From Eulemur rufifrons (lineage: Eukaryota > Chordata > Mammalia > Primates > Lemuridae): a stretch of DNA of 64,000 nucleotides. The position numbers and the translations under genes were made by a program. The stretch lies in contig NC_090989.1 in the NCBI RefSeq assembly GCF_041146395.1, positions 248,610,843 to 248,674,842 on the forward strand. The letters are read 5' to 3'. Of this stretch, positions 34,743 through 49,300 are shown one piece after another. The notes beneath the pieces were generated by a model that was not told the DNA's origin, searched no databases, and worked only from the letters and a program-made list of their open reading frames with translations. Positions within the stretch are counted from its first letter, which is position 1. Every line of letters begins with the position of its first letter.

Positions 34743-37026
34743 ATATAAAGTTGAGGAAGTTCCCATCAAGTGTTTTTTTTTTTAATTCTGTAAAGTTAGA
34801 GGAGATAACCGCATGAAATTTGTTTCTATCTAAATTTTAACCTACTTCTTTTTTGTGAAATATAAACACAATTTAAGAGATGCTCTAGGTTATAGTTCTT
34901 TTTGCTTCTCCATTTAGCTTTAACTCTGTATACTTGAGAGAGCATGAAAAATGAAAAACCACTAGGCCAACACACAGGCCTCAGGCTCTCTGAGGCACTG
35001 ACTGCCTTACTACAAGATAAAGCTTAAAAATTCTGGCCCTTCTTTTCCTTATTTATAAAATGGGGGACTGGAAAGAATGTTTTCTATATGGTTTTGTATA
35101 GAACAACATATTTTTTGGCCTAAGTTCATTTTTAATCTTGGAATATAATTGATCAAAATTGTCAAGTAAAATATACACAGCTTTAGCAACTATGGCAGTA
35201 ATATACACAGCTTATAGTCCTGATTAGTCACTTATTTCTGTGTGAGGGATTCCAATTTATAGGAGTTAATATCTTTCATCTGTAGTTTTTTCAAAGCTGA
35301 CTCAAATAAAATTCAGGAAAAGACAAATCTTTTCCTCAGGTTTAGTGGTATGTTATTGAAAAATACCACAAGAAATAATAATGAACACAGAAAGGGTCAT
35401 GTCACTTCTCATGTTACTGTAATTGTGAGACAATGGAAAAGTCAAGATGCAGAGAAGAGCTCAATATCTCTCACTGAGGTCAAAGCATATGAGACACAGT
35501 TCATAGAAAATGATTTATTTTGTTGCACATTATGCAATGCACATAGATATCATGATCTATGTTCCCATAATTGAGAGGAGAAAAAAGAATTTCAAAGATA
35601 AAGGATTGAGATTTGCACACTATAGTGCAAAATTAATTTCTTATTTCAACCCATCATTGAGAGAAAGAATTTTTTTCATTCATTAAATATCTTAAAAGAT
35701 GCTAGAATCTGCACACTGTGCACTTAGGAAAAAAAAACAAACAAAAACAGAAAATAAGATAAAAGAAGACACTTTTTTTTCTTTTGCTTCCTTTCATGTC
35801 AAAGGGCAGAAAGCTAGGAAGTTATTGTTTCAAAATATGTTTTCTAATAGTGTTCTACTAGGAAAGTCCTAGATTAGTAAGAGTTCCATAACAATTGGAT
35901 GACAAATCCTCTTGATGATGGGATTCTCACTTTATATTTCCATACAAATAACTCTAGATATATTTGTTTCCAAGAATGTTTTCATAGACAAAAAATATGA
36001 GACAAGTAAATGAGCAGAGAGAAAAACAGTTTAAACTTTAGTTGATTCATTAATTTGTATTGTTTTACATGATTTGAGATGGCCAAGTCTACTTCTACAT
36101 TACTGGGCAAGTATACTTCCTCTAGTACTTTAATCGTGGTTTTCTGTACATCATTTCAGTTAATTTAGAAGTGACCATCATGCCGTAAGTGTAACTCTGA
36201 ATGCAGTCAGGAAAAAAAAAAAAAAAGAAAGAAAAGGTTAACCTTAAATAAGATAGAGAAGAATTACCAAGACCCTGACCATGCCAGTGCTGGCTCCTGC
36301 CTGCTCACATCTGCACAGGCAGTTCTCAACAAGTCCAGTGTCTAAGCTCATGCTAATCAGAACCACATGAAGCAACCTCACGGCCACTGCCCTAAGTAAT
36401 TTTCTTGGAAATGCTCCATTTCTTTGGTTTGGAAAGAAGGGAAAGTACTCCTCTAAAACACTGAAAATAGGAAAACAAATAAACAAAAAATTCAATCCCC
36501 TTCCCATTATGCTGATTACTTATGACCCTGAGGATTTTTTCTCAGCCTTCTCATGTAGACTAAGAGTCTTTGTTGGTTTGAGAGGGAAGACACCGTAGGG
36601 GCAATGGTTTGGAGCTGTACAGCTGTTCTAAATGCTTTTTTAATAATGTGCAAAAAAAAAAAAAGAAAAGAAAAAAACAAAAATTTGATTCTTTATAACA
36701 TGTCTCTTTTTCTTTAGTTCTAGAATCTGTACAGGAATTCCTAGATGATAGGAAGAGTCCTCAATATTATGTTTTGTATAAAAAGCACACATCCACAAAA
36801 ATCAAATGTTACTAATTCCATGTTAAAGACAAGAAATCTAAATATTCAAATTCCTATTATAAATAATTATAGACTCTTGGTAGAACATTCAATGTGTCAT
36901 GAATACTCTAAAAAATATCTCATTTATCAATGAGAAGATGTAAAAAGTATTTTATATTTTAGTGTATTTACAATTCTATTACCAAAAACAATAATCAAAT
37001 AATATTTACCAGACATTTTTAAGCTC
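34743..37026. other. no recognised gene; possible MIR core near 35040
   Basis: About 2.3 kb. TTCTTTTCCTTATTTATAAAATGGGGGACTGG (35039-35070) resembles a MIR core fragment. AATATACACAGCTT is repeated at 35170-35183 and 35200-35213. 36250-36540 is less AT-rich but unrecognised. A-runs lie near 36213 and 36651. Confidence 0.4.
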
Positions 37027-37383
37027 TGTGTTATGGACTCAATGTTTATATCCCTCTGAAGCTCATATATTGAAATCTAAACCCCCAATGTTATGGTATT
37101 CAGAGGTGGGGCCTTGGGAGATAATTTAGGTCATGAGGGTACGGCCCTCATGAACAGGATTAGTGCCCTCATAAAAGATACTCCAGAGAGCTCTCTAGCT
37201 CTCTTTCCACCCTGTGAGGTTACAATGAAAAGACTGTAACCTGGAAGAGGGCCCTTACCAGGACCCGACCATCTGGCACCCTGATCTCAACCTTCCAGTC
37301 TCCAGCACTGTGAGATACACATTTCTGTTGTTTAGAAGCCACCCAGTCTGTGGTACTTTGTTACACCAGCCTTAACTAAGGGA
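37027..37383 (+). mobile_element. MaLR LTR (MSTB/MLT1-like)
   Basis: Follows the MaLR LTR order: TATATTGAAATCTAAACCCCCAATG, TGGTATTCAGAGGTGGGGCCTTGGGAG, AGGTCATGAGGGTACGGCCCTCATGAACAGGATTAGTGCCC, ACCCTGTGAGG, CACTGTGAGATACACATTTCTGTTGTTTAGAAGCCACCCAGTC, ending TGTTACACCAGCC...AACTAAGG. Solo; no internal region on either side. Confidence 0.85.
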
Positions 37384-38879
37384 CTCTGCGAGCAATTTGT
37401 TTCTTTCTGTTTGTATCTATTCTCTATCTGTATTATACATGTGCATATTCATGTTCCCCATTTAATTCAAAACAAAATTTTATATTTATTGTTGCAGTTT
37501 CTTCTTAATTAATAAAGTGTATTACAAGTATTCATACTTCATATTTTAATGGTATAAATAAAAATTGGCTTTTGTCTTCTAATAGATAATATTTTAAAAT
37601 ATTTAATAGAAAGATATTTACCTATTTTAAATTATATTCTTAATATTTGACACTAAAATGCATGATGGCTTTAAACAAATACATTTTCAACAGAAAAAAG
37701 TTGAAGAATGAATAAAAGAGCTATGATTTTTTTATTTTTAAATTAGTAACAGAAAATTGGAACTAAGACATAATATGATATGTATCTGTACACATAAATG
37801 CATACTTGGAATATTTTCAATAATGTTTTACATTTAATTCTGATCTTAAAACAATATGCCAATAGATATATTCCCATTGCTATTCTTGATTTTGTGAACT
37901 TGTTTACTTTGAAAAGGGTTTTCTCAGCAGCTGGTAATGCACTCCTATTGAGAAATGCTCTAGATAGGTTGCCTTAGGAAGTTCTTAGTTTTATTGAATA
38001 ATATGTCATTGCCAGCTATCTCTTATAAGAAACTTGATTTCTCTGGGAAATGTGTTCATTTGTGTGGCTTTTAGATAAATCAGTTTGGAAAATGGTCAGG
38101 AGGCATTTCAGCTCTCTTTCATTGCATTTGTAAAAAGTAATACGGGCACTGTCACAATTTCACTGGGAAATCTAAATGAATTAGAGTTTCAAAGGTTACT
38201 GAAAATACACTCTAAGTCCCTAATAAAACACTGGAGAAACACTGGAAACCAATAAAATATTCAGTAAAATATAAAACAATAAACTAATTTCTAAAATAAA
38301 CTAATACTAAAAGGGGAATAACTGGAACTAAAATGCACGTTTTGAGCGCAAATAAAGTACTTGAAGAGTCTAGAAAACATACTTAACTAACATGCATCTT
38401 CAACTACATTTTCCCCAACAAAGTCAGAAAAAAATACCCAAGCACATCTGCCTGGGAACAGAATGATTTTATGAATAGGTGATTGTATGAACAGGTGATT
38501 TTATGAACACTTAACAGAACACTTGAAATCCAGTTCAAATGAAACCATAGATAACATGTATTCAATGAAATGAGACCAGTAGCATATTAAAAATAATCAT
38601 ACAATGAACAATTAAATTAACAACAAATTATTAAGTATGCATAGAATATTGATATATGAATGACAGTTTTGTCAAAGTTAATCATTGGAATGGAAGACAG
38701 GAAGGGGCAAATTGTAATAATATAAAAGATAATCATCCAAAAAAATTAATCTATAGATAATAAATATTCCTAAGCAGAGAAAAGAAATAAACTTCAAAAT
38801 AGTTAAAATCAGTACCAAAACTAGAAAAAAAAAATAAGAAAAAGAAAAAAAAAGAATCAAATTTCGCCAAATGAAGTTC
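37384..38879. other. no recognised feature
   Basis: About 1.5 kb of very AT-rich DNA (long A/T runs near 37560-37640 and 38820-38860). Nothing recognised. Confidence 0.5.
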
Positions 38880-39775
38880 AAAATTTAGATGCAAAATGTC
38901 ATAATCCCTTTCATTGCAAGCTGGCAGTGTTTCTGCTGATATAACATTTTCAAAAACCTTGTTGATCTACTGTGAAATTCATTAGGGTCCAAGCCATCAG
39001 AAAATGTCTCTACCAAAGAGACCAAATGTCTCTTTTCTGGGTAACCTATCTCTATTCTTGGCTCCCCCCGCCCCTCCCCCCCCAGATGATTGATTGAATT
39101 TATGAGTTACATAATCTCCTTATAAAGGTTGTCCAGCTACACCCTTGGCGTTCTCCCAAGAGCATGCTTTCTCATCTTTTGCTATCTGGAGAGGCTGAGA
39201 ATTTTCCAAATCATCAAGTTCTGATTCTTTTTTTTTTTAGAAGTTCCTTCCTCATTTTATTTCTTTCTTTTTGCATTTTACTATAAGCTGCAAGGAGGAA
39301 ACTAGGTCCCATCTTCCATAATTTGCTTAGAAATCTCCTCAGATCAATATTCAATTTTATTACTTACATTGTCTACTTTTCACCCAATGGTAGAACAGAA
39401 TTCAGGAAAGTTTTCTGTCACTTTATAATAAGAATCTCCTTTCTCCCATCATCCAATACCGTATTCCTCATTTCCACGTAAGCCCTCACCAGAAGCACAT
39501 TTAACATTCATATTTCTAGCAACATTCTGTTTATGACCATAGATGTATTTTCTATAGTGATGAAAGCATTCTGTATGGTTCTTACTTCTGTTTGAGACCT
39601 CATCATAATTGCCTTTAGTATCCTATATCTCCAGCAACAATCTCCTCAAGACAATCCAGCTTTTCTCCATTATGAGTCTCAGAATTTTCTAGCCTCTGCT
39701 CATTACACAATTCCAAAGTCATTTCCACATTTTTATGTATTTGTTAAAGCAGTTCCTACTTCCTGATAACTAAAT
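38880..39775 (-). mobile_element. MaLR internal region, antisense, partial
   Basis: Read antisense, the block holds words I know from MaLR (MST/THE-type) internal sequence: CTTTCATTGCAAGCTGGCAGTG, GATATAACATTTTCAAAAACCTTG, TACTGTGAAATTCATTAGGGTCC, ATCTGGAGAGGCTGAGAATTTTCCAAATCATCAAG, GAAATCTCCTCAG and AATTCCAAAGTCATTTCCACATTTTTATG. It runs directly into the LTR at 39776, giving the order 5' LTR then internal on the minus strand. No coding capacity; MaLR internal regions are non-coding or degraded. Confidence 0.7.
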
Positions 39776-40231
39776 TAGTATCAGGGTTTTCTAGAGAAAC
39801 ACAACACACACACATACACACACACACCCCCATATATATAGAGAGAGAGAGAGAGAAACAGAGAGACAGAGAGAGGGAGAGGGAGAGAGAGAGAATTAGT
39901 CTATGTAATTGGAGGGACTGGCAAGTCTAAAATCTGTGGGGCCGATCTGCGACTGGGAATTTTCAGACAGAAGCTGATGCTGCAGTCTCCAGGCAGAATT
40001 TCCTCTTCCTCAGGTAAACTTCAGTTTTGCTCTAAGGGCTTTCAAGGATTGAAAGAGGTCCCGCTGACATTATCGAAGTAAAAAAGAGAATACTCTCCTT
40101 TACTTAAGGTCAAGTGATTGTAAATGTTTACCACGTATACAAAATACCTTCACAGCAACACCAAGATCCGTGTCTGATTGAATAACTTGGTACTATAGCC
40201 TGACCAAGTTTACACATAAAACTAACCATCA
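39776..40231 (-). mobile_element. MaLR LTR (MLT1A-like), antisense
   Basis: On the minus strand it starts TGATGGTTAGTTTTATGTGTAAACTTGG and ends ...TTTCTCTAGAAAACCCTGATAC, matching MLT1-type LTR ends. Inside are a pyrimidine/purine microsatellite (39805-39896) and CCTGAGGAAGAGGAAATTCTGCC. It is the 5' LTR of the internal fragment at 38880-39775; the 3' LTR was not found. Confidence 0.75.
39805..39896. repeat. (CA)n then (GA)n microsatellite
   Basis: Compound low-complexity tract: ACACAC..., then TATATATA, then GAGA-rich all-purine DNA for about 55 bases. It lies in the LTR where MLT1 elements often have a GA-rich stretch. Confidence 0.9.
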
Positions 40232-42693
<2,462 letters not shown>

Positions 42694-42847
42694 TTGCAAA
42701 AACTGCAATCTAAGTAGACTGCAACAAATGTAAAAAATTAAATTTTACAACCTCAATGATCAAAAAATTTGTCATTTACATAGACTGAAAACCAAATTCT
42801 ACTTTTTTAAAATTAATGCAGCAGTATCTGATATGGATACTAAAGCT

Positions 42848-42919
42848 TTTTTTTTTTTTTTCCTTGAGACGGGGTCTAACTTTGTTACCCAGGCTGCAGT
42901 GCAGTAGCCCCAATCATAC
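42848..42919 (-). mobile_element. old Alu, antisense, poly(T)-side part (split)
   Basis: Poly(T), then CTTGAGACGGGGTCTAACTTTGTTACCCAGGCTGCAGTGCAGTAGCCCCAATCATAC. It breaks off inside the Alu at the LTR and resumes at 43631. The outer target duplication of the Alu is CTAAAGCT at 42840-42847 and 43853-43860, proving both parts are one insertion. AluJ-like by divergence. Confidence 0.92.
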
Positions 42920-43626
42920 TGTCAGGAGTGGGGACCAGATGACAGGTCTGTGTTTCCTGGTTCTTGGTTTCCAGTACCAAAGAATGGCTCTTGGTACCGA
43001 GTCAACAGAGCAAATGAGCAGACCAAGCAGATGCAAGCAGACAAAGTGCCAAAGTTTTATTAAAGCATAGTACGTTCCAGAGAAGAAACGTGTCTATCTC
43101 CAAGAGTGGAAGAGACCCTGAGTTTAACAAGATTTCTTATCTTTATTCTGATTCCCTAATTCTATGTTAAATGGGGGGCAGAATATTAATGTTTTTTCTT
43201 GGAAAGGGGCGGAGAATTCCCAGAATGGCAAGTCCTCCCATTTTCTATCTTTGCAAGGCAATCTCTGGAGGTTGCCATGGTATTTATAAACTGTCATGGC
43301 ACTGGTGGGTGTAATTTTTACTATGTTAATGAAGATAGGTCATTTGAGGATTCTGTCACCTTACTTGTACTCATGCTCTGCTCCAAAGACCCTCTTTTGT
43401 GCCCTTGGTTATATCTCTACTTTATGCCCTTTCTACCTCTTTTTGGTTGGTCAGTCCTTGGAGATCCCCCTATCTTAGACTAAGCATCTGTTCAGTCCTT
43501 GGAAGCCTGCTTGACATGTCATCTGTCCATTCTTGGAAGCCCCCTCTGGTCAATTTGTTCCTCCAATTGTAGACAAAGCCTCTCCTAGTGCCATCTGCTC
43601 CTCCTCCTCCTTATCCCTACCTAACA
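42920..43626 (-). mobile_element. solo LTR of a class I-type endogenous retrovirus
   Basis: A 707-bp TG...CA element with a 4-bp target duplication ATAC (42916-42919 and 43627-43630). Four-base duplications are typical of gammaretrovirus-like (class I) elements. It is antisense: on the minus strand it starts TGTTAGGTAGGG and ends CCCACTCCTGACA, with the poly(A) signal AATAAAAC near 43060. No gag, pol or env remains, so the internal region was lost by LTR-LTR recombination or was never present. The 84- and 94-codon + frames inside it are fortuitous. Confidence 0.88.
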
Positions 43627-43630
43627 ATAC

Positions 43631-43852
43631 CTCACTGTAACCTTGAATTTCTGAGTTCAAGGAATCCTCCTGCCTCAGCCTCCTGAGCCTCTGTGACTAC
43701 AGGTACGCACCACCACACCCAGCTAATTTTTTAATTTTTGTAGAGATAGATACTGGCTATGATGCCCAGGCTCATCCTGAACTCCTGGCCTCAAGCGATT
43801 CTCCAGCCTCCCAATGTGTTAGAATTACAGGCATGAGCCACAGTTCCCAGCT
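43631..43852 (-). mobile_element. old Alu, antisense, remainder (split)
   Basis: Continues the split Alu: CTCACTGTAACCTTGAATTTCTGAG, TCCTCCTGCCTCAGCCTCCTGAG, CAGCTAATTTTTTAATTTTTGTAGAGAT, GGCATGAGCCACAGTTCCCAGC. It uses the ordinary primate AluJ linker (TTTTTTAATTTTTGTAGAGA) rather than the strepsirrhine-type one, so it predates those copies. Confidence 0.92.
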
Positions 43853-43860
43853 CTAAAGCT

Positions 43861-44224
43861 GTTTTTGAAAATCTTATATATTAAGTCCATCAGACCTTAG
43901 TCAGCTTTCATGAAGGCAAATACAATTCCCTTTCCCCGAACCTTCTACAATGTTCTACATATCCTTACATATCAATTACAGTAGAAATTCTCTGCAAAGT
44001 GGCAAAAATTAGCACATTTGTTAAAAGATTCAAATATATATAGCTTTAATTAGCATATAAAAATAAGAAACAAAATATATAAACTTAAAATTATGCTTAG
44101 TAGTTAATGTTTCAGCATTGTCTTAATTAGAAATAACCATGATATCTAATGAAGATCCATATATTTACTCAATGTAGTATCAGTCCAAGACTTTAAGTTA
44201 CCTAGAAATTAGCTCCAAGCTGAT
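43861..44224. other. no recognised feature
   Basis: AT-rich DNA; nothing recognised. Confidence 0.5.
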
Positions 44225-44695
44225 AACATGCAAACATTATTTTTGAAGCAACCAAAGTGTTGGTGGACAGATAAATGAATAAACAAAATGTTCTATACAC
44301 ATATAATGGAATATTATTTAGTCTTAAAAAGGAAAAAAATTCTTACACATGCTACAACAGGAGTGAACCTTGAGGATATTATGTTAGCTAAAATAAGCCA
44401 GTCACAAAAGGAAAAATACTTTGTGATTCTATGTAGATGAGGGACCTAGAGTAGTCAAATCCATAGAGTGAGAAAGAAAAATGGTGGTTGTCATAGGCTG
44501 GGAAGAAGGGGGATTGAGGTGTTACTATTTACTTGAGACAGATTTTCAGTTTCACAAGATGAAAAAGAGTTCTTAAGATGCATGGCAGCGATGGATACAT
44601 ACGTAACAGTGTGAATGTACTTAATGCCATTGAACTGTAAAACTGGTTAAGATGCTAAATTTTGTTATATATACTTTTACCACAATTAAAAAAAG
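44225..44695 (+). mobile_element. old L1 (L1MB-like) 3' end
   Basis: Sense order of an old L1 3' end: TGGAATATTATTTAGTC, GAACCTTGAGGATATTATGTTAGCTAAAATAAGCCAGTCACAAAAGG, AGGGACCTAGAGTAGTCAAATCCATAGAG, AATGGTGGTTGTCATAGGCTGGG, GTGAATGTACTTAATGCCATTGAACTG, ending TTTTACCACAATTAAAAAAAG. Only the last few ORF2 codons plus 3' UTR; non-functional. Confidence 0.88.
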
Positions 44696-46489
44696 ATTAT
44701 AGCCATTATAATAAAAGTGACATGATTATTGTAGAAATAAAATGTATTGAAATAATGACTCAATTTTGTCAACCACAATTTACATTTTTCATACTCTCAA
44801 ACATTTTATAGAAATAATGACAGCTTATTCAATTATAAAACCAGACTAAGTTTAGGGAAAATACGCGAAAGTAGGCAAAAAGATCTATGAACACATTATG
44901 CTTAACACAGACAAATCAGAGAAGATCCAGTCCTAGAGGGAATAAAATTCCTCATTGATTTGAAATCAAAATAGAAAAAATTGGCAAACTTAGAAGATTA
45001 ACAAATCAGATACTTTGCCCTCTTTTACTCAAAGGACAAGGTCTCTATAATCCATTAATCTGTTAACAGAAATCATCAAATGATCAGACCATAAAATCAA
45101 AAGATACCAGCACAGGAAATCATGTGACTACTCAACAAAGATCAAAATAAATTCCTTACTGAGCTATCATCTTTGGGAAGATGTGTGCACTAAAAGAAAG
45201 GCCTTTCTGATCTCCACCACACAATAAACTATCAATACAGCATTCCTGGAAATGATCAAGTGACAGAGTACAGGGGCTACTATGGCCTGAATGGGTAAAA
45301 TTCATTGTGGTGGTTGGTGACTGGTAGCAGCATCAATTCTGTGTTAGTTCTCAGGTTTAATGACAAAAGAGTCTTTGGCAACAAAATTTGTAAGAAGAAG
45401 AAATGAGAAATCAAGTGCAAATTAATTTAATCTAAACTTTAAACAAAATGAAGGACCGTGGAGATCAGCAGTTCAAAGCTACTATGTCAAATAATAAAGA
45501 AAGAAGTTGAATAGATGGATGCTTTGTCCTTATCCTTTGGTGTTTGTCTTAGAAGAACAAATTATTATGCTGGGTAAGGTGATAATTGCATCTAATAATT
45601 ATTAAAGACTAGCTTGTACACAAATATTTATGAAAGAAAAGATCAGGTTTTGAAGAATCAGGGATTCTTCAGTTCAAAATGAATGTCACACACTGACTTA
45701 GCTGGATGAACTCCAAAGATCTTTTTAACAAACATTCTACAAATCACAGAATCAAGGAATTCTGCTCTGGGAAGAGAGCATGCAGTCATCAACCCGACAC
45801 AGGATGTTTTGCATATAATAATAATGAGGATACAAGATGTGGCTTAATCTTGTGACAGATCTAAGAATCACTGGCAATTTGAGGACACATGTGTCAGAGA
45901 AAGGAATGTGAGATTACAGTGAGAATTGATAGTTTTTGTTGTACCCATATATTTCAGGTGATGTTAGAGCTCTTATACAAACCCTACCCCAAAAATCTTA
46001 TCTCACTGAAAAGATAATAGAACAACTTTAATTATCGTGGGTGATTTTAATTAAATCACTGTTCATTAAGGATGAAATTTATTAGCTCTTCTTTTTAGGT
46101 AAATAAAACAATATGTTAAGAGATATTGGGAATTACACACTGGTATTATGGCAACATGTTATAAACACTGAATTCTGAGCTGGAAGATACTGAATTGGAA
46201 GACACTGCTCTAGTATTGAGATGTGTGATTATAGAAAAATAACTTCTGTGATACTTTGACAGATTGAACACCCTCTATTTAAATATTCCCTGGTGCTTTC
46301 ATTTGTTTCAATATTAATAAGAAGAGGAAAAGCCTAGAATAGTGAATATTCATATATAATCTTATTCTGATTAGCATCCAGACTTCCAGAATTTCTGGCC
46401 AGCTAGTTTTACAGGCTTACCTTGGTTATTTTATTAGCCTCAAGATATCATTAATTCTCACTCATTTTATTTTTGCACCCTACTATTTT
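44696..46489. other. no recognised feature
   Basis: About 1.8 kb of AT-rich DNA; no gene or named repeat seen. Confidence 0.5.
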
Positions 46490-47015
46490 GGTAATCTACT
46501 AGTGCATAACAAACCACCACAGAATTTGAAACAATGAATTTTTTAGTACCTTTCATAGTTGTATGTATTGATTGGACTTTGCTAAGAAAGTCTACTATTT
46601 TGCTTGGGGTCTCTTAACCATTTGCTATCAGGTGGCTTCTGAAGCTGTAGTCACCTGGAGACTAGGATACAATTCTACAATGTTTGTGTGGCAATCTGCC
46701 TTATTCTCTCTTTGCGTAGTCAAAGAGCCTATCCCTTTTCATGTGACCCATTTGCATGGCCTCTGCCTAGGGTCTGTCTAGTAGTGTAGCCAGGTTTTTT
46801 ATATGGACAATCAGGCATCCCCAAAATGATCATACCAGGAAGCCGAAGCTGCCAAACCTCATAAAATCTAGACTGGAATGGGATCCTTGTCCCTTCTAAT
46901 GGATAAAGGGTTAACCTAGATTCTATATGGGAAGAACTACACAGGGACGTGAATACTGAAAGATGTGGTTCATGGTAGGGCCATAATTAGAGGCTAACTC
47001 TCACATCTACTTTAG
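46490..47015. repeat. old interspersed repeat, family unresolved
   Basis: ACTAGTGCATAACAAACCACCACAGAATTTG at its start and AGGAAGCCGAAGCTGCC, TAACCTAGATTCTATATGGGAAGAACTAC, GGGACGTGAATACTG toward its end follow a dispersed mammalian repeat pattern (LTR or DNA type) that I recognise but cannot name. The 69-codon frame 46572-46781 is not supported as a gene. Confidence 0.4.
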
Positions 47016-47040
47016 ACTTCAAATTTGATTTTACTGTACT

Positions 47041-47290
47041 CTTTTTTTTTTTTTTATTTATTTTTTATTTTATTCATGATAAATTATTAAGTGAACAGTG
47101 CAAGTTAAAAACAATAGTTTCATATTTTTCCCCACCCCCCCTTTCCCGAGTCAGCACCTTCAAGTGTTACCACTCCCCAAACGGTGCGCAATGCACTCAT
47201 TGTGTAGGCATACCCCCATCCCCTCCCCCACCCCCCACCTCAGTCTGATGTCCAATTGGTGTCGTTCCCAGATTTGTATTTAGGTGATGA
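47041..47290 (-). mobile_element. L1 3' UTR, antisense (strepsirrhine L1)
   Basis: Poly(T) at 47041-47055, then the pyrimidine-rich reverse strand of the L1 3' UTR (CCCCACCCCCC, CCCATCCCCTCCCCCACC). It directly precedes the ORF2 stop at 47291. Together with 47291-48289 it forms one 5'-truncated L1. The 61-codon + frame 47098-47283 is antisense noise. Confidence 0.9.
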
Positions 47291-48289
47291 TCAGGGAAAC
47301 CAATTTTCTGGTGAGTACATGTGATGCATGTTTTTCCATTCTTGGGATACTTCACTTAATATAATGGGTTCCAACTCTCTCCAGGAGAACCATAGAGATG
47401 TCGTATCTTCATCATTCCTTATAGCTGAGTAATATTCCATGGTATACATATACCACAGTTTACTAATCCAATCATGTATTGATGGGCATTTGGGTTGTTT
47501 CCACATCTTTGCTATTGTGAATTGTGCTGCTATAAACATTTGGGTACATGTGCCTTTGTTACAGAATGACCTTTTTTCCTTTGGGTATATGCCCAGTAAT
47601 GGGATTGCTGGGTCAAATGGCAGGTCTACTTGAATCTGTTTAAGATACCTCCATAATGCTTTCCACAGGGGTTGCACTAGTTTGCAGTCCCACCAGCAGT
47701 GTATTAGTGTTCCTGTCTCTCCACACCCACGCCAACATGTGTTGTTTTGGGTTTTTTTGATAAAGGCCATTCTCACTGGGGTTAAGTGATATCTCATTGT
47801 GGTTTTGATTTGCATTTCCCTGATGATTAGAGATGTTGAACACTTTTTCATATGTTTGTTAGCCATTTTTATATCTTCTTTTGAAAAATTTCTATTCATG
47901 TCCTTTGCCCACTTTTTGATAGGGTTGCTTGATTTTTTCTTGCTGATTTTCCTGAGTTCTAAATAGATTCTTGTTATCAGTCCTTTATCTGATGTGTAGT
48001 ATGCAAAAATTTTTTCCCATTCTGTAGGTGGTCTGTTTATTCTCTGGACTGTTTCTTTGGCTGTGCAGAAGCTTTTTAATTTAATCATGTCCCATTCATT
48101 TATTTTTGTTGCTGCTGTGATTGCCTTGGGGGTCTTCTTCATAAATTCTTTGCCTAGGCCAATGTCTGTAAGAGTCTTTCCTACATTTTCTTCTAGAATT
48201 CTGATTGTATCACGCCTAAGGTTTAGGTCTGTTATCCACCGTGATTTGATTTTTGTGAGAGGTGAAAGCTGTGGGTCCTGTTTCAGTCT
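47291..48289 (-). pseudogene. L1 ORF2 C-terminal quarter, still open
   Basis: The most gene-like frame in the window. On the minus strand the frame stays open for about 333 codons. An internal ATG at 48142 gives 283 residues, but homology continues upstream (...[21 protein letters not shown]...) to about 48289, where the element is 5' truncated. L1 ORF2p is the endonuclease/reverse transcriptase of L1 (about 1,275 residues in human); here only the region after the RT domain remains. The Cys-rich motif [18 protein letters not shown] and the terminal [15 protein letters not shown] / [13 protein letters not shown] / [15 protein letters not shown] blocks are intact. Without promoter, endonuclease or RT it cannot function. 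The open frame points to a young insertion rather than selection. Confidence 0.93.
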
Positions 48290-49300
48290 TTATTAAATAA
48301 TTAAAAATAGTGTGTAGGGGGACACTGAGATATTTGCATATTGCATAATAGAAAAGGAAACGACGCTTCAAGGAAAACCTTAATAGTTGGTTTTTGACAC
48401 TTCCTCTAGCCTTAGGAATACCTGAGTGAATTTTTTACTAATTTTTCTTGAAGCTCTGACTCAAGGAATTTATAGGAGTATATATCAGACTCAAGATTCA
48501 TGAGACTCCACTATAGATAACTACATACTCACATAAACACCTATACCTTAATATCAAGCTGATTAGTTATAGCACTTGATATTGACAAGACTCTGCTGTA
48601 CCTAAGAATTAAAACTAGTCATGTACAACTGAGGGTGGATCATAAGTAGAAAGTGATAAAAGATGTTGGGACCCCTGAGCTGATGACATTTCTAAACTGA
48701 TGTAGTTTCCGCCCACCCGTCTCATTTTCCATAACCATATGTGCCCTAAGTAAGGAGAGACTGGGACATTGGGAAATTGTCTAGAAGCTATGAGACTTTA
48801 TGCTGTTATTTTCTTACTACATTGCTGCATTTTGTCAGTCCTATACTCATTCTCGAACCAAGTAACATTGCTTCTGGATGAAGCCTATTATATCCTGTTG
48901 TTTTGCTGTCAGTCTAACACCGAAACCACCATGACTGGTTGAGTAGAGTGTTTTTGAAAAATTCCAACTATTTCCATCTTTTTCTTCACTTTATTCTCGT
49001 ACTCTTTGACCCAGACAGTTAACTAACTCATTAGTGGGATACTTTCCCTTGGGATGGATATAACTGATACATTCAGTGTCACTAAATCCTCTTGAATGAT
49101 GGCATACACGACTGTACTACGGTAAGCGTGTGTGTGTGTATTAAGGATGAAGGAAGTGAACCACTACAGTATTTACAGCTCCTGCCACTTAGAATCAAGT
49201 CCACATCCCATCAGAAGCAGGACAACTAATCTGGAGCTGTTTTAGTTTCTATTCTGAAAGTAATCAACACTGTAGGGCATCTAATTATTATCAACTCAAC
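48290..49300. other. no recognised feature
   Basis: About 1 kb. 48640-48990 is less AT-rich but unrecognised. A short (TG)n lies at 49129-49139. Confidence 0.45.

Noticed and set aside
35170..35213. 14-bp direct repeat AATATACACAGCTT with a 16-bp spacer
   Set aside because: Could be a target duplication, but the 16 bases between have no tail or element character; a small local duplication is enough.
39061..39086. C-rich tract that could be a regulatory or quadruplex site
   Set aside because: It lies inside MaLR internal sequence and is a single imperfect C-run without the four spaced runs needed.
42816..43483. Plus frames of 84 and 94 codons near the LTR
   Set aside because: They run through Alu poly(T) and antisense LTR sequence; no retroviral domain is encoded.
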